A stretch of DNA of 40,495 bases from UBA6109 sp035366835 (GTDB lineage Bacteria > Desulfobacterota > Syntrophia > Syntrophales > UBA6109): assembly GCA_035366835.1 (NCBI GenBank), contig DAOSIS010000029.1:1-40495 (forward strand). The letters run 5' to 3'. The translations under genes were made by a program, and so were the position numbers. Under the pieces are notes generated by a model. It was not told where the DNA came from. It saw nothing but the letters and a program-made list of their open reading frames with translations, and searched no databases. Shown in pieces: positions 16,553 through 23,953 of the stretch. How positions within the stretch are numbered: the stretch's first letter is position 1; each line of letters starts with the position of its first letter.

Positions 16553-16581
16553 TTGACAATTGCGGGACGGTGGGCTAAGGA
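16553..16581 (+). promoter_or_regulatory. Possible promoter of the deoxyhypusine-synthase-like gene
   Basis: TTGACA (16553-16558), a 17-bp spacer, then TAAGGA (16576-16581). The -35 is perfect and the -10 poor. It is placed 31 bp before the ATG at 16613. Confidence 0.4.
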
Positions 16582-16612
16582 AATCGCATCGAATTTCGAA
16601 AGGTGCACCGAC

Positions 16613-17632
16613 ATGAAAAAGAAGGATTTTCTGAACCATCCCGTGGAACACATCGACATCGCCTCCTTCGACGCCGTGCCGATCGTGGAGGCGATGAAGG
16701 ACATGTCGTTCACCGCGCGGGATCTGGCCAAGGCCGCGGACCTCTACGACAGAATGGTCGCCGATCCCCGCTGCTCGGTGATCCTGACGGTCGCCGGCAG
16801 CACCGGAGCGGCCGGCTGCATGAAAATCTACGCGGATCTCGTCCGCTGCAACATGGTGGATGCCGTCGTGGCCACGGGTGCATCGATCGTGGACATGGAT
16901 TTCTTCGAAGCCCTTGGATTCCGCCACTACCAGGGGACGCCGCATGTGGACGACCGGGTCCTCCGGAAGCTGTACATCGACCGGATCTACGACACCTACA
17001 TCGACGAAGAGGAGCTCCAGGCCTGCGACCGCACCGTGATGGCGATCGCCGATGCGCTCCCGCCGCGGCCCCATTCCTCCCGGGAGTTCATCCGGGAAAT
17101 GGGACGCTACCTCGTCGGCAAGGCCCGCAAGCCGGGCTCCCTTGTGCAGACCGCTTTCGAGTGCGATGTCCCCATCTTCTGCCCCGCCTTCTCCGACAGC
17201 AGTGCGGGCTTCGGTCTTGTCCTCCATCAGGAGAAACACCCGCGGAAGCACCTGAGCATCGATTCCGTAAAGGATTTCCGTGAACTGACGGCGGTCAAGA
17301 TCGCCGCCCGGACGACGGGTCTTCTGATGATCGGTGGAGGCGTGCCCAAGAATTTCGCCCAGGATACGGTGGTCTGCGCGGAGATCCTCGGCAAGAACGT
17401 CCCCATGCACAAGTACGCCGTCCAGATCACGGTAGCGGACGTCCGCGACGGCGCCTGCTCCAGTTCGACGCTCCGGGAGGCCAATTCCTGGGGAAAGGTG
17501 GACATGTCCTGCGAGCAGATGGTCTACGCGGAAGCTACGTCGGTCCTTCCCCTGATCGCCAGCTACGTTTACCACCGGAACACTTGGAAGAAGAGGAAGC
17601 CGCGGCGCTTCGCGACGCTTTTCAAGGATTAG
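16613..17632 (+). CDS. Deoxyhypusine-synthase-family protein (possible homospermidine synthase)
   Basis: The product has 339 residues from ATG 16613 with AAAGGTG upstream. NAD-site motifs of the family are TVAGSTGAAGCMKIYADLV (59-77) and DAVVATGASIVDMDF. GLLMIGGGVPKNF and the key SWGKVD (Lys 295, equivalent to the lysine that forms the enzyme-butylamine imine in eukaryotic DHS) are present, so catalysis is plausible. Bacteria have no eIF5A, and bacterial members are thought to transfer an aminobutyl group from spermidine to polyamines, giving homospermidine. The substrate here is unproven. It is transcribed away from xseA. Confidence 0.88.
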   Translation: MKKKDFLNHPVEHIDIASFDAVPIVEAMKDMSFTARDLAKAADLYDRMVADPRCSVILTVAGSTGAAGCMKIYADLVRCNMVDAVVATGASIVDMDFFEALGFRHYQGTPHVDDRVLRKLYIDRIYDTYIDEEELQACDRTVMAIADALPPRPHSSREFIREMGRYLVGKARKPGSLVQTAFECDVPIFCPAFSDSSAGFGLVLHQEKHPRKHLSIDSVKDFRELTAVKIAARTTGLLMIGGGVPKNFAQDTVVCAEILGKNVPMHKYAVQITVADVRDGACSSSTLREANSWGKVDMSCEQMVYAEATSVLPLIASYVYHRNTWKKRKPRRFATLFKD

Positions 17633-17705
17633 GGCGGGAGAATGCGCGAACACCGGCATCAGAAAGCCGGATTCCGTTCTGATCTTGAGGCGGGAAAGCG
17701 GCCGG

Positions 17706-17810
17706 CTATTTCTTCTTTCTCTTCAGTACCGAGAGGATGATGGGTGTCAAGACAATCGCCAGGAAGACGAGCAGAAACAAACCTTCTTTCCAATCCGACA
17801 CGTAGTTCAC
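17706..17810 (-). CDS. 34-residue single-pass membrane miniprotein (candidate)
   Basis: Start GTG 17810, stop TAG 17706. The peptide starts MNYVSDWKEG, continues with a hydrophobic stretch of about 18 residues (LFLLVFLAIVLTPIILSV), and ends LKRKKK. The short N-terminus, one membrane helix and basic tail suit an N-out/C-in small membrane protein. The Shine-Dalgarno (GGGGAAG) is very close to the start. I recognise no family. It is in the same orientation as two other tiny genes upstream on this strand. Confidence 0.5.
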   Translation of the reverse strand: MNYVSDWKEGLFLLVFLAIVLTPIILSVLKRKKK

Positions 17811-17995
17811 CTTCCCCGGGACGATCCCGGAAACATCTCGGCCAGTTGGGTATCTCCGCCGTCGAGAATCCCGCCGCGGATGCCGGCATCACCGCGGGCG
17901 GATGCAGGCGTCGCGTCCTGTCCCCGGGCACCGGCCTGCCGAATTCCCTGCAGACTGCATCGCCGCCGTACGCGGCGTCGCGGTTGCCTGTCCGA

Positions 17996-18109
17996 TCAGC
18001 CCCCGAAGTACTTGGCTGGCGCGAGGTAGAGTCCAAGGCGGATCGTGAATATCACAACCCGACCGTCCTTGATCAAATGCCTCCCGACCGTCCTCATGTC
18101 GATCCTCAT
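17996..18109 (-). CDS. 37-residue hypothetical peptide (candidate)
   Basis: ATG 18109 to TGA 17996 gives a peptide beginning MRIDMRTVGRHLIKDGR and ending LGLYLAPAKYFGG. It is basic and amphipathic with no Cys. It lies between two tiny membrane-protein candidates on the same strand, with 25 bp to the upstream stop, which favours a mini-operon. No clear Shine-Dalgarno is visible, so it may be a remnant. Confidence 0.35.
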   Translation of the reverse strand: MRIDMRTVGRHLIKDGRVVIFTIRLGLYLAPAKYFGG

Positions 18110-18134
18110 GCGACGATTCGGGGGCGCGACGCGG

Positions 18135-18284
18135 CTACCCAAGCTTATTGACAACCATTTTGTAGATCAGGAAAACCAGGAACAGGAATCCCGCCAGACC
18201 GATGATCCGATTGATCCACCTCTTTGTCGGCGACAATTCGGGGCTTTCCTCTTTCGACTGTGCGCCCTTTCCTTCTTCTGCCAT
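18135..18284 (-). CDS. 49-residue C-tail-anchored membrane miniprotein
   Basis: ATG 18284 with AGGGGG 6 nt upstream, stop TAG 18135. The N-terminal half is hydrophilic (MAEEGKGAQSKEESPELSPT). One membrane helix follows (IIGLAGFLFLVFLIY) and a short KMVVNKLG end. The layout and good ribosome site argue for a real gene. No family recognised. It is first in line behind the 14-bp palindrome at 18339-18352. Confidence 0.65.
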   Translation of the reverse strand: MAEEGKGAQSKEESPELSPTKRWINRIIGLAGFLFLVFLIYKMVVNKLG

Positions 18285-18338
18285 GATATCCCCCTTCATC
18301 GAAAGATGAGCATGTTGCCGTTAACCCACAAATATACA

Positions 18339-18352
18339 AGTTAACGTTAACT
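18339..18352. promoter_or_regulatory. Perfect 14-bp palindrome AGTTAACGTTAACT with a third GTTAAC half-site
   Basis: The palindrome contains GTTAACGTTAAC, and another GTTAAC lies at 18320-18325. Between them, on the minus strand, is TGTATATTT, a plausible -10 for the miniprotein gene starting at 18284. No -35 is seen. TetR-type regulators often bind such AT-rich perfect palindromes. The regulator is not identified. Confidence 0.55.
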
Positions 18353-18759
18353 CACCTCTAGACGACTTTTCGTTCCCTTGTCAAGATGTTTTTTTCAGGA
18401 ACCATGCGGGCGGAACGAGAGAAAGAAGCGAATGCCGCCGCAAGGTATCACGAAGCACTTCAATCGCATTTACAAATGTCTCCGGGACTTCCGGCGGATC
18501 GCGGGCCCGGCCCTCTGCGTGTGATCGCCCGCTTGCCAGGCGCCGACTTTTCGGATGGCTTCCATCGGGAAACGGCTCACCGGGCAGTGGATTCTCACAG
18601 GAAACCCTTCGGGCCCGGCAGGTGTCGGACCGCTTCGCGGTCGGAGGGAGGGATGTAAGCGCCGTCTATCTCATTGAATGGAAAGGATGATCCTACCGAA
18701 TGCCCGGAGTGGCCTTTACGCCCGGCCTGGTGGCGTCATCCCGGCCGATGAGCGGGACA
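18353..18759. other. Region without a recognisable gene
   Basis: A plus-strand frame of 90 codons starts at 18386, preceded by a T-rich run, but its translation (Arg/Pro/Gly rich after residue 30) matches nothing I know and lacks a good ribosome site. I regard the stretch as decayed sequence leading into the kinase remnant. Confidence 0.5.
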
Positions 18760-19007
18760 TCCACCGGGACTGACCATATCTACGATGTGAAGGACAACGG
18801 CGTCGGCTTCGACACGGGATATCACGACAAGCTCTTCGGCGTTTTTCAGCGGCTCCGCAGCGACTGCGAAGGAACGGGCACGGGGCTTGCCATCGTCAGG
18901 CAGATCACCACCCGCCACGACGGCAGGTCTGGCGCGAGGGGAAGGAGGCCGAGGGAGCTACTTTCTATTCTTCACTTCCCAGGAAGGGCCCGCCGCCACG
19001 ACCGTAG
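18760..19007 (+). pseudogene. Histidine-kinase ATPase-domain remnant with frameshift
   Basis: The first frame gives IYDVKDNGVGFDTGYHDKLF, then GVFQRLRS and EGTGTGLAIVRQI, i.e. the N-G1-F-G2 boxes of a phytochrome-like sensor kinase. At about 18927 the frame changes: the next frame gives QVWREGKEAEGATFYSSLPRK, the expected ending, up to TAG 19005-19007. One missing G between AGG and TCTGG explains the shift. The dimerisation domain and sensor part are absent upstream. It is a broken 3' fragment. Confidence 0.8.
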
Positions 19008-19235
19008 GAGCGGCCGTGGGAGCGTCATTCCGGTCTCCACCGCTTCCGTGACAACCGTCCTCTCCCTCCGGGGAGTGTGAGACAACCAACCCCTTCGCCG
19101 CGTTTGCCTTCCGCCCGTATCCGACCGCCCTGCTTGCAGACCATCCGTGGGGCGAACCGTGTCCACCGTGTCCGCATGGCGAACAGGTCCTCGTCCGACC
19201 ACCGGCCGCGGATGGCTAAGGTTCTGCCTGCCGCA

Positions 19236-19436
19236 TCAATTGCTCCCGCGTCTCCGTCCCTTCATCGGGGCGTGCCGTTCCGAATGCACCGACTCATCGA
19301 CGCACCCGCATTCGCATTTGCAGCTGTCCGCACAGGGCTCGCAGCAGTAGACGACGCGCCCCCTCCTGAAACCTCCATCACGGACATAACAGCCGCAATT
19401 GGGGCATGCCTGATCTGCCGCTTCAGTCTTCTTCAT
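19236..19436 (-). CDS. Cys-rich metallothionein-like protein
   Basis: The product has 66 residues from ATG 19436 with AGGAGGG upstream. It has 10 cysteines (11, 14, 16, 31, 32, 35, 39, 41, 43, 45) plus two His in the tail. The order CPNCGC, VVYCCEPCADSCKCECGC resembles bacterial SmtA/BmtA metallothioneins, which bind Zn, Cd or Cu in a cluster with a zinc-finger-like fold. The C-terminal basic tail (KGRRRGSN) is unusual for the family. Likely role: metal storage or detoxification in the cytoplasm. It stands alone. Confidence 0.75.
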   Translation of the reverse strand: MKKTEAADQACPNCGCYVRDGGFRRGRVVYCCEPCADSCKCECGCVDESVHSERHAPMKGRRRGSN

Positions 19437-19643
19437 GAAAAGCCCTCCTGATCTTGAAAGGAACCGTCCTTCACTTCTATTACGAGTCGCCCGGGACATC
19501 AATTGGCCGATCCCTGATCTCGGCCTCCGAAATTGCTTAGAGACCGGACTGCAGCGGATCGCCCGCGCTTCTCAAGAGAGGAGGCGACGAAGGTCCGTGC
19601 TCGGATTTTTTCGGATACCCGCGACTTCAGTTCAAGGTGGCTT

Positions 19644-21395
19644 CTAGGGATGCTGATGATCAGCGTTGAGATGGAATTGCTTCGCGCGAAAAAGCGTCAG
19701 GCAGGCCTTGACGACTTTCTCGTCGTAGAGGACTCCTTTTTGCGCGTCGATTTCGTGCAGTGCGGCCTCGATCCCACGCGACGGCCGATAAGGACGATGC
19801 GAAGCGATCGCCTCCACGACGTCCGCCACCGCGAGGATCCGCGCCTCCACGAGAATCGCTTCCCCCTTCAGGCCCCGCGGATATCCGGACCCGTCCATCC
19901 TCTCGTGATGCTGATAGATGATCTCCGCGATGGGCCAGGGGAATTCGATGTCCTTGAGAATATTGTAAGCCGTGACCGGGTGATTCCTGATGAGGCCGAA
20001 TTCCGGTTCCGAGAGGTTCGATGGCTTGCTCAGGATCTCCACCGGCACGGAGATCTTGCCGATGTCGTGGATGGCGCCCGCCGTACGTATGGCCTCGATG
20101 CTGTCCTGGGGCAATTCCATCTCTTTCGCGATGCTTCGCGCGAGATTCGCCACGCGGCGCTGATGGCCCGATGTATAGGGGTCCCTCGCCTCAGTCATGG
20201 ACGACGTCGCCTGGATGACGGCGTTCATGGCATTCCGGAGTTTCTCGAAACTCTGGAGGACTTCATTTTCCTTCTGCATGCGTTCGCTGATGTCGCGGAT
20301 CGCGGCGATGTGGACGAACCGGTTGTTGCGCATCAGATGCCGGGCGGCGATCTCGCAGGGAAAAACGGTCCCGTCTTTCTTCCTGTGGTATCTCAACGGC
20401 ACGCAGTCCTTGTGTTTCAACGTCGCTTCCCGCGTTCTCGCCGGTTCCGCGGAAAGTTCGGTGTGTCTCATCTTCAGGAGCTCTTCGCGGCTGTATCCGT
20501 AGAGCGTCGACGCCGAATCATTCACTTCCAGGATGACGCCGGTCTCGTTGTCGATGAGAAAGATCGCATCGGATTCCATGTTGAAGAGCTGCCGGTATTT
20601 TTCTTCGCTGTCCCTCAGGGCGTCCATCGCTCCCTTCAATCTCGTGATGTCCCTGGCGATACCGTAAACGCCGTAGGCCCTGCCGTTGACGATCATCGGA
20701 ATATTGGTGACCTGGACGTGGAAGGGAGCCCCGTCCTTCTTTCGGCATTCGATTTCGTATGTCTGCGGCTCGCCGCGCCATGCCTTGCGAAAATGCTCCC
20801 GTGTCCTCTCTCGATCGTGGGGGGCGATGAGGCGGTCAAAGGTCATCATGCGAAGCTCCGGCATCGAATATCCGGTCAGGGACATGGTCCGCGTATTGGC
20901 GGTCATGAATCTTCCGTCGGTGTCGAAGCAGTAGACCGCATCGGGGCTGTAATCGAAGAGGGAACGAAACCTCTGGTCGCTTTCACTCAGGGCCTGCTCG
21001 ACTTCCTGCCGAGACGCGACGTCGACGAAATTCACGAACAAATAGCGTTTCCCGCCCAGGGTGCAGGGCATGACGGACTTGAAGATCTTTCGCCCATCCC
21101 GGGACACCAGCGTCCCGCCGCGTGGCTCTTCTTCGGTCTGCTCTCCGTCCGTGCTTGCCTGTGGAACCTGTGCGCAGGGAAAGATGAGATCCCGGCAGAT
21201 TTTTTCGAGGCCCTGCGCACCCCCTCCGATGCCGAAGAGGTCGATGGCCGCTTCGTTGGCCTGTATGATGGCGCCGGTTTGCCCGTCGACAAGGACCAGA
21301 CCCGCGCGGATCCCGTTCCAGTTGGCTTCTCGAGAGGCCAATCTCTCGTCTGCGTTTTTCTTCTGCTGCTCGTCCCGTTTCACCTCGTCAACCAC
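19644..21395 (-). CDS. Triple-PAS sensor with HD-GYP-type phosphodiesterase output
   Basis: The product has about 583 residues. Three PAS domains occupy roughly 25-125, 140-255 and 265-385 (FRSLFDYSPDAVYCFDTDG; YRQLFNMESDAIFLIDNETG). The C-terminal domain has GHQRRVANLA, AIHDIGKISVP, and HHERMDGSGYPRGL with VADVVEAI, all metal-binding and GYP motifs of cyclic-di-GMP phosphodiesterases. No membrane segment or receiver is present, so it senses a cytoplasmic signal. I chose GTG 21395 because GGAGG lies 10 nt before it; a GTG 11 codons upstream (21428) has no ribosome site. Confidence 0.92.
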   Translation of the reverse strand: MVDEVKRDEQQKKNADERLASREANWNGIRAGLVLVDGQTGAIIQANEAAIDLFGIGGGAQGLEKICRDLIFPCAQVPQASTDGEQTEEEPRGGTLVSRDGRKIFKSVMPCTLGGKRYLFVNFVDVASRQEVEQALSESDQRFRSLFDYSPDAVYCFDTDGRFMTANTRTMSLTGYSMPELRMMTFDRLIAPHDRERTREHFRKAWRGEPQTYEIECRKKDGAPFHVQVTNIPMIVNGRAYGVYGIARDITRLKGAMDALRDSEEKYRQLFNMESDAIFLIDNETGVILEVNDSASTLYGYSREELLKMRHTELSAEPARTREATLKHKDCVPLRYHRKKDGTVFPCEIAARHLMRNNRFVHIAAIRDISERMQKENEVLQSFEKLRNAMNAVIQATSSMTEARDPYTSGHQRRVANLARSIAKEMELPQDSIEAIRTAGAIHDIGKISVPVEILSKPSNLSEPEFGLIRNHPVTAYNILKDIEFPWPIAEIIYQHHERMDGSGYPRGLKGEAILVEARILAVADVVEAIASHRPYRPSRGIEAALHEIDAQKGVLYDEKVVKACLTLFRAKQFHLNADHQHP

Positions 21396-21893
21396 GCGTC
21401 GCGAGCCTCCTACGGTCAAATCAGCCACAGAATGCCACAGAATTTACACAAGTCGCACGAAGATGTCGACCATTTCTTCAGGGAGCGCCCGCGCGAAGAT
21501 CCCGGTGTCATGATGCGGCGGGACCTTGGACGCTTCCTGCCCTCAGGAAATGTGAATGGCCCTTGGCATGCGGCCATGCAGGATCAGAAACTGCGCTGCG
21601 CCGCGCCGCGCTGCCGCCCTTCTGTTCCCTCTGTTTGCGGTCAAATAATTTTATGTCAACGTTTTCAATTTGTTATATGCATCGCTTGCATCCGAAGCGT
21701 AAGAAAAGAGCCTCGTCTTGAAGTGTCGTCCCGGCAGGCCCGTCTGCCTTTTTGTGCCGTCACAGTGGGTATTTGGCGTGTCGCTTTTCTTCCTCCTCCC
21801 GATGGACTGTGGCTATGGCTTTATGTTGTCATGCGGGATGTGAAGCTCCACCATCATGAAGGCTTACGAGCCTGGAAAGAGGAGGTAAGGGTT
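21396..21893. other. Intergenic region between divergent HD-GYP and cytochrome P460 genes
   Basis: There is no credible gene. It holds a CCACAGAAT direct repeat near 21426-21441, a CGCTGCG/CCGCGC repeat-like patch near 21595, and an AT-rich segment (about 21640-21685) with TGTCAA and TTATAT, a likely promoter zone whose elements I cannot assign to one strand. Confidence 0.5.
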
Positions 21894-22400
21894 ATGAGGT
21901 CGCTGGGGAAAATTTACACGATTCCTGCCGTTGCCGTCATCGTGATCTTCATTGCTGCTTTCATAGCCAATTCGGAGGGAAGCGAAAAAGGCCAGATTGC
22001 CTATCCGAAAGGATACAGGCATTGGACACACGTCAAATCCATGGTGATCCAGCAGGGGCACGCCTTGTACGATTCTTTCGGCGGCATCCATCACATCTAT
22101 GCAAACGAAAAGGCGTTGAAGGCGATGAAAGAGAACAGGACCTACCCCGACGGATCGATATTCATTTTCGATCTCCTTGAGGCGAAGGCCGAGGACAACG
22201 CCATTGTAGAGGGATCGCGCAAAGTGCTGGGCGTCATGCACAAGGACGCAAGGAAATATTCCGCAACAGGCGGCTGGGGTTTTGAGGGATTCAAGGGAGA
22301 CAGCCGGGAACGAGTGGTCACCGATCCGGTGAAATCCTGTTTCCATTGTCATGAAGCCCATAAAGATAGCGACTACGTTTTCAGCAAGTACCGGCGGTGA
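21894..22400 (+). CDS. Cytochrome P460-family c-type cytochrome
   Basis: The product has 168 residues from ATG 21894 with GGAGG upstream. An N-terminal signal/anchor (YTIPAVAVIVIFIAAFIA) is followed by the P460 fold: YPKGYRHWTHVKSMVIQQGH, GGIHHIYANEKAL, YPDGSIFIFDLLEAK, GWGFEGF. One heme site CFHCH (C149-C152-H153) is near the C-terminus. Nitrosomonas P460 oxidises hydroxylamine using a Lys-heme cross-link; most homologues in anaerobes are uncharacterised and may handle NO or other small nitrogen species. Location: periplasm, possibly membrane-anchored. It is a single gene. Confidence 0.9.
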   Translation: MRSLGKIYTIPAVAVIVIFIAAFIANSEGSEKGQIAYPKGYRHWTHVKSMVIQQGHALYDSFGGIHHIYANEKALKAMKENRTYPDGSIFIFDLLEAKAEDNAIVEGSRKVLGVMHKDARKYSATGGWGFEGFKGDSRERVVTDPVKSCFHCHEAHKDSDYVFSKYRR

Positions 22401-22696
22401 CGGGGTAGGGGCTCTGGAAAGGCCGGCTCATGTCTGAAACCGAAAGCGGGATTGCCGACGCCAGGGCTTGGATGGCGCGAGCGATCCCGGATCTGCAGGG
22501 CAGGGATCGAGGCTCTGCCACGCGGTTCATCGTTGCCGCACATAAGCATAGGGCGTTCGTTCTGTGCGCATGTTCACAGACAACGCGTAGTATCGTTAAC
22601 ATATCGAAGAATTGTGTTTGACTCGGGTACGTTCCGGAGGGTAGCTTCTGGAAAAGTTCACCGCTGTTCACGTCACAACAACGGGAAAGGGAAACC

Positions 22697-22993
22697 GTGA
22701 GCGGTTCTGCCTGTCGGCCGGTCGAGCTCGTCGGCACTATCAAAACTCTGGGATTCTTATCCAGTTCTCCGGCGGTAGGTTCATATTTCCGTTTCATGCT
22801 GCTGGATTCCGGCGGTAGATTGTTTCCTTTGCAGTACTCTGCGAAGAATCATGAACTGGCAAGGGAGATGCATAGTTCCCTGATATCGGATACGCAGGTG
22901 AGAGTCCTGATTGAAGGCCCGGTTCAGGACAACAGGAACTGCTACGACGTCATCGAGATCGTTCATGCGCCTGGCGAAGAAAGGACGGACTGA
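22697..22993 (+). CDS. Small hypothetical protein, OB-fold-like
   Basis: The product has 98 residues from GTG 22697 with AAAGGGAA upstream. The sequence alternates strands: VELVGTIKTLGFL, SYFRFMLLDSGGRLFPLQYS, QVRVLIEGPVQDNRNCYDVIEIV. This suggests a small beta barrel of the OB type, but I recognise no family. No signal peptide or metal site. The 296 bp before it (22401-22696) contain a 63-codon open frame at 22430 without other support. Confidence 0.6.
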   Translation: MSGSACRPVELVGTIKTLGFLSSSPAVGSYFRFMLLDSGGRLFPLQYSAKNHELAREMHSSLISDTQVRVLIEGPVQDNRNCYDVIEIVHAPGEERTD

Positions 22994-23314
22994 TTTTTCC
23001 TCTGTCCGTGGGTTCGTCCGACGCCGTCCCCCGGTCCCTCCCGGATCATTCCCCCACCGTTGTCTCATCTTCAAGCGTTCTCCCGGGGCATCACTCATTC
23101 GGACGCTCATTCTTGAGGAACGCACAGGCTTGCCTTTGACAGAATCGCACTCCTTCCGGCACCTCCCGTTCTTTCGCCTCTTCCGGACAACAACCTAAGG
23201 ATTTTGGCCGGCGACTTTAAGGTTTTCACGGATAGAAACAACCATAGATCAAGGTTATAGATTTTTCATCAAATTTACCTCTCTGAAATCCAGGAGATCA
23301 GCCGGGAGGAATCT
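22994..23314. other. Intergenic region, no gene seen
   Basis: About 320 bp of C/T-rich sequence with no credible frame, followed by an AT-rich stretch (23215-23275) containing TTATAGATTTTT, probably the promoter region of the zinc-ribbon gene. No -35 can be assigned. Confidence 0.5.
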
Positions 23315-23584
23315 ATGGGACAATTCGGATATGTGAAATGCCCGCGATGCCGACATAACATGACACGCGAGACGTTCTATGGCGACGCCGATCAATTTTC
23401 CGGATGGAGATGCATCACATGTGGGGAGATCATCGATCGTGTCATCATCAACAATCGGCAGATGACGAAAACTTGGACAGTCGCGGGTCCGTTTCAGTCC
23501 CGAGAAGAGAATCCTGGCAGCAAGTTCTCTTTTTTTGAACAGCGGTTGAAGCAACTAATGCGGGAGCAGAAGACTGTTTCCTAG
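23315..23584 (+). CDS. Small zinc-ribbon protein
   Basis: The product has 89 residues from ATG 23315 with GGGAGGA upstream. CPRC (9-12) and CITC (33-36) form a CxxC-x20-CxxC zinc ribbon: VKCPRCRHNM and FSGWRCITCGEIID. A charged helical tail (FFEQRLKQLMREQ) follows. Such single-ribbon proteins are common in Deltaproteobacteria with no known role. Nucleic acid binding is possible but not shown. Confidence 0.75.
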   Translation: MGQFGYVKCPRCRHNMTRETFYGDADQFSGWRCITCGEIIDRVIINNRQMTKTWTVAGPFQSREENPGSKFSFFEQRLKQLMREQKTVS

Positions 23585-23599
23585 CCGCTATCAAGAACA

Positions 23600-23953
23600 T
23601 CATCGGCCTGCGGCGTTCCTCCAACTGAGTATTCCAGCATCATCGATTCGAGAGGCGTCGGCTCCGCGAGGGTGGTGAGCCGAAAAACCCGAATTCAGGG
23701 TGGGCCTTCGGATAACATCAGGATTGTAGAGACTCAAGAATTCATCTTCCGTCAATCCGGAATATTTTATGAGCTTTTTGATTAACCCATATTTAATGGG
23801 CTTGCCTTTATGGACGGGGATAGACAGGACATAGGGGGAGGACTCTTTTGAGAGAATAACGTGACTTCCCCCTCCCTTCTTTCGCGTTGTCCAGCCGGCT
23901 CGCTCAAAGGCCCTGATAACACGATCCGGCTTCAGATCGTGCAGGCCGCTCAT
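23600..23953 (-). CDS. hicA: HicA-family mRNA interferase toxin with aberrant C-terminal extension
   Basis: The dsRBD-like HicA core is clear: LKPDRVIRAFERAGWTTRKK, GGGSHVILSKE with the catalytic-type His, SIPVHKGKPIKYGLIKKLIK and GLTEDEFLSLYN. HicA cleaves mRNA until HicB blocks it. The usual protein ends near this last motif (about residue 80). Here 117 codons are open, and the tail (PDVIRRPTLNSGFSAHHPRG, then more) looks like read-through into non-coding DNA. Its ATG overlaps the antitoxin stop in an ATGA, so the pair is coupled. Confidence 0.9.
   Translation of the reverse strand: MSGLHDLKPDRVIRAFERAGWTTRKKGGGSHVILSKESSPYVLSIPVHKGKPIKYGLIKKLIKYSGLTEDEFLSLYNPDVIRRPTLNSGFSAHHPRGADASRIDDAGILSWRNAAGR

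Noticed and set aside
17663..17690. ATCAGAA/TTCTGAT inverted repeat after the deoxyhypusine-synthase-like gene as a terminator
   Set aside because: Stem is 7 bp with no T run on either strand.
17659..18036. 125-codon minus-strand frame over the first miniprotein
   Set aside because: Starts without a ribosome site, Arg/Pro-rich, and overlaps a more plausible short membrane protein in another frame.
19533..21893. Long plus-strand frame running through the HD-GYP gene into cytochrome P460
   Set aside because: Only the last 169 codons (from 21894) make sense; the rest is antisense to the PAS/HD-GYP gene.
22430..22621. 63-codon frame before the OB-like gene
   Set aside because: No family, weak ribosome site, composition drifts to a Cys/Ser tail; not enough support.
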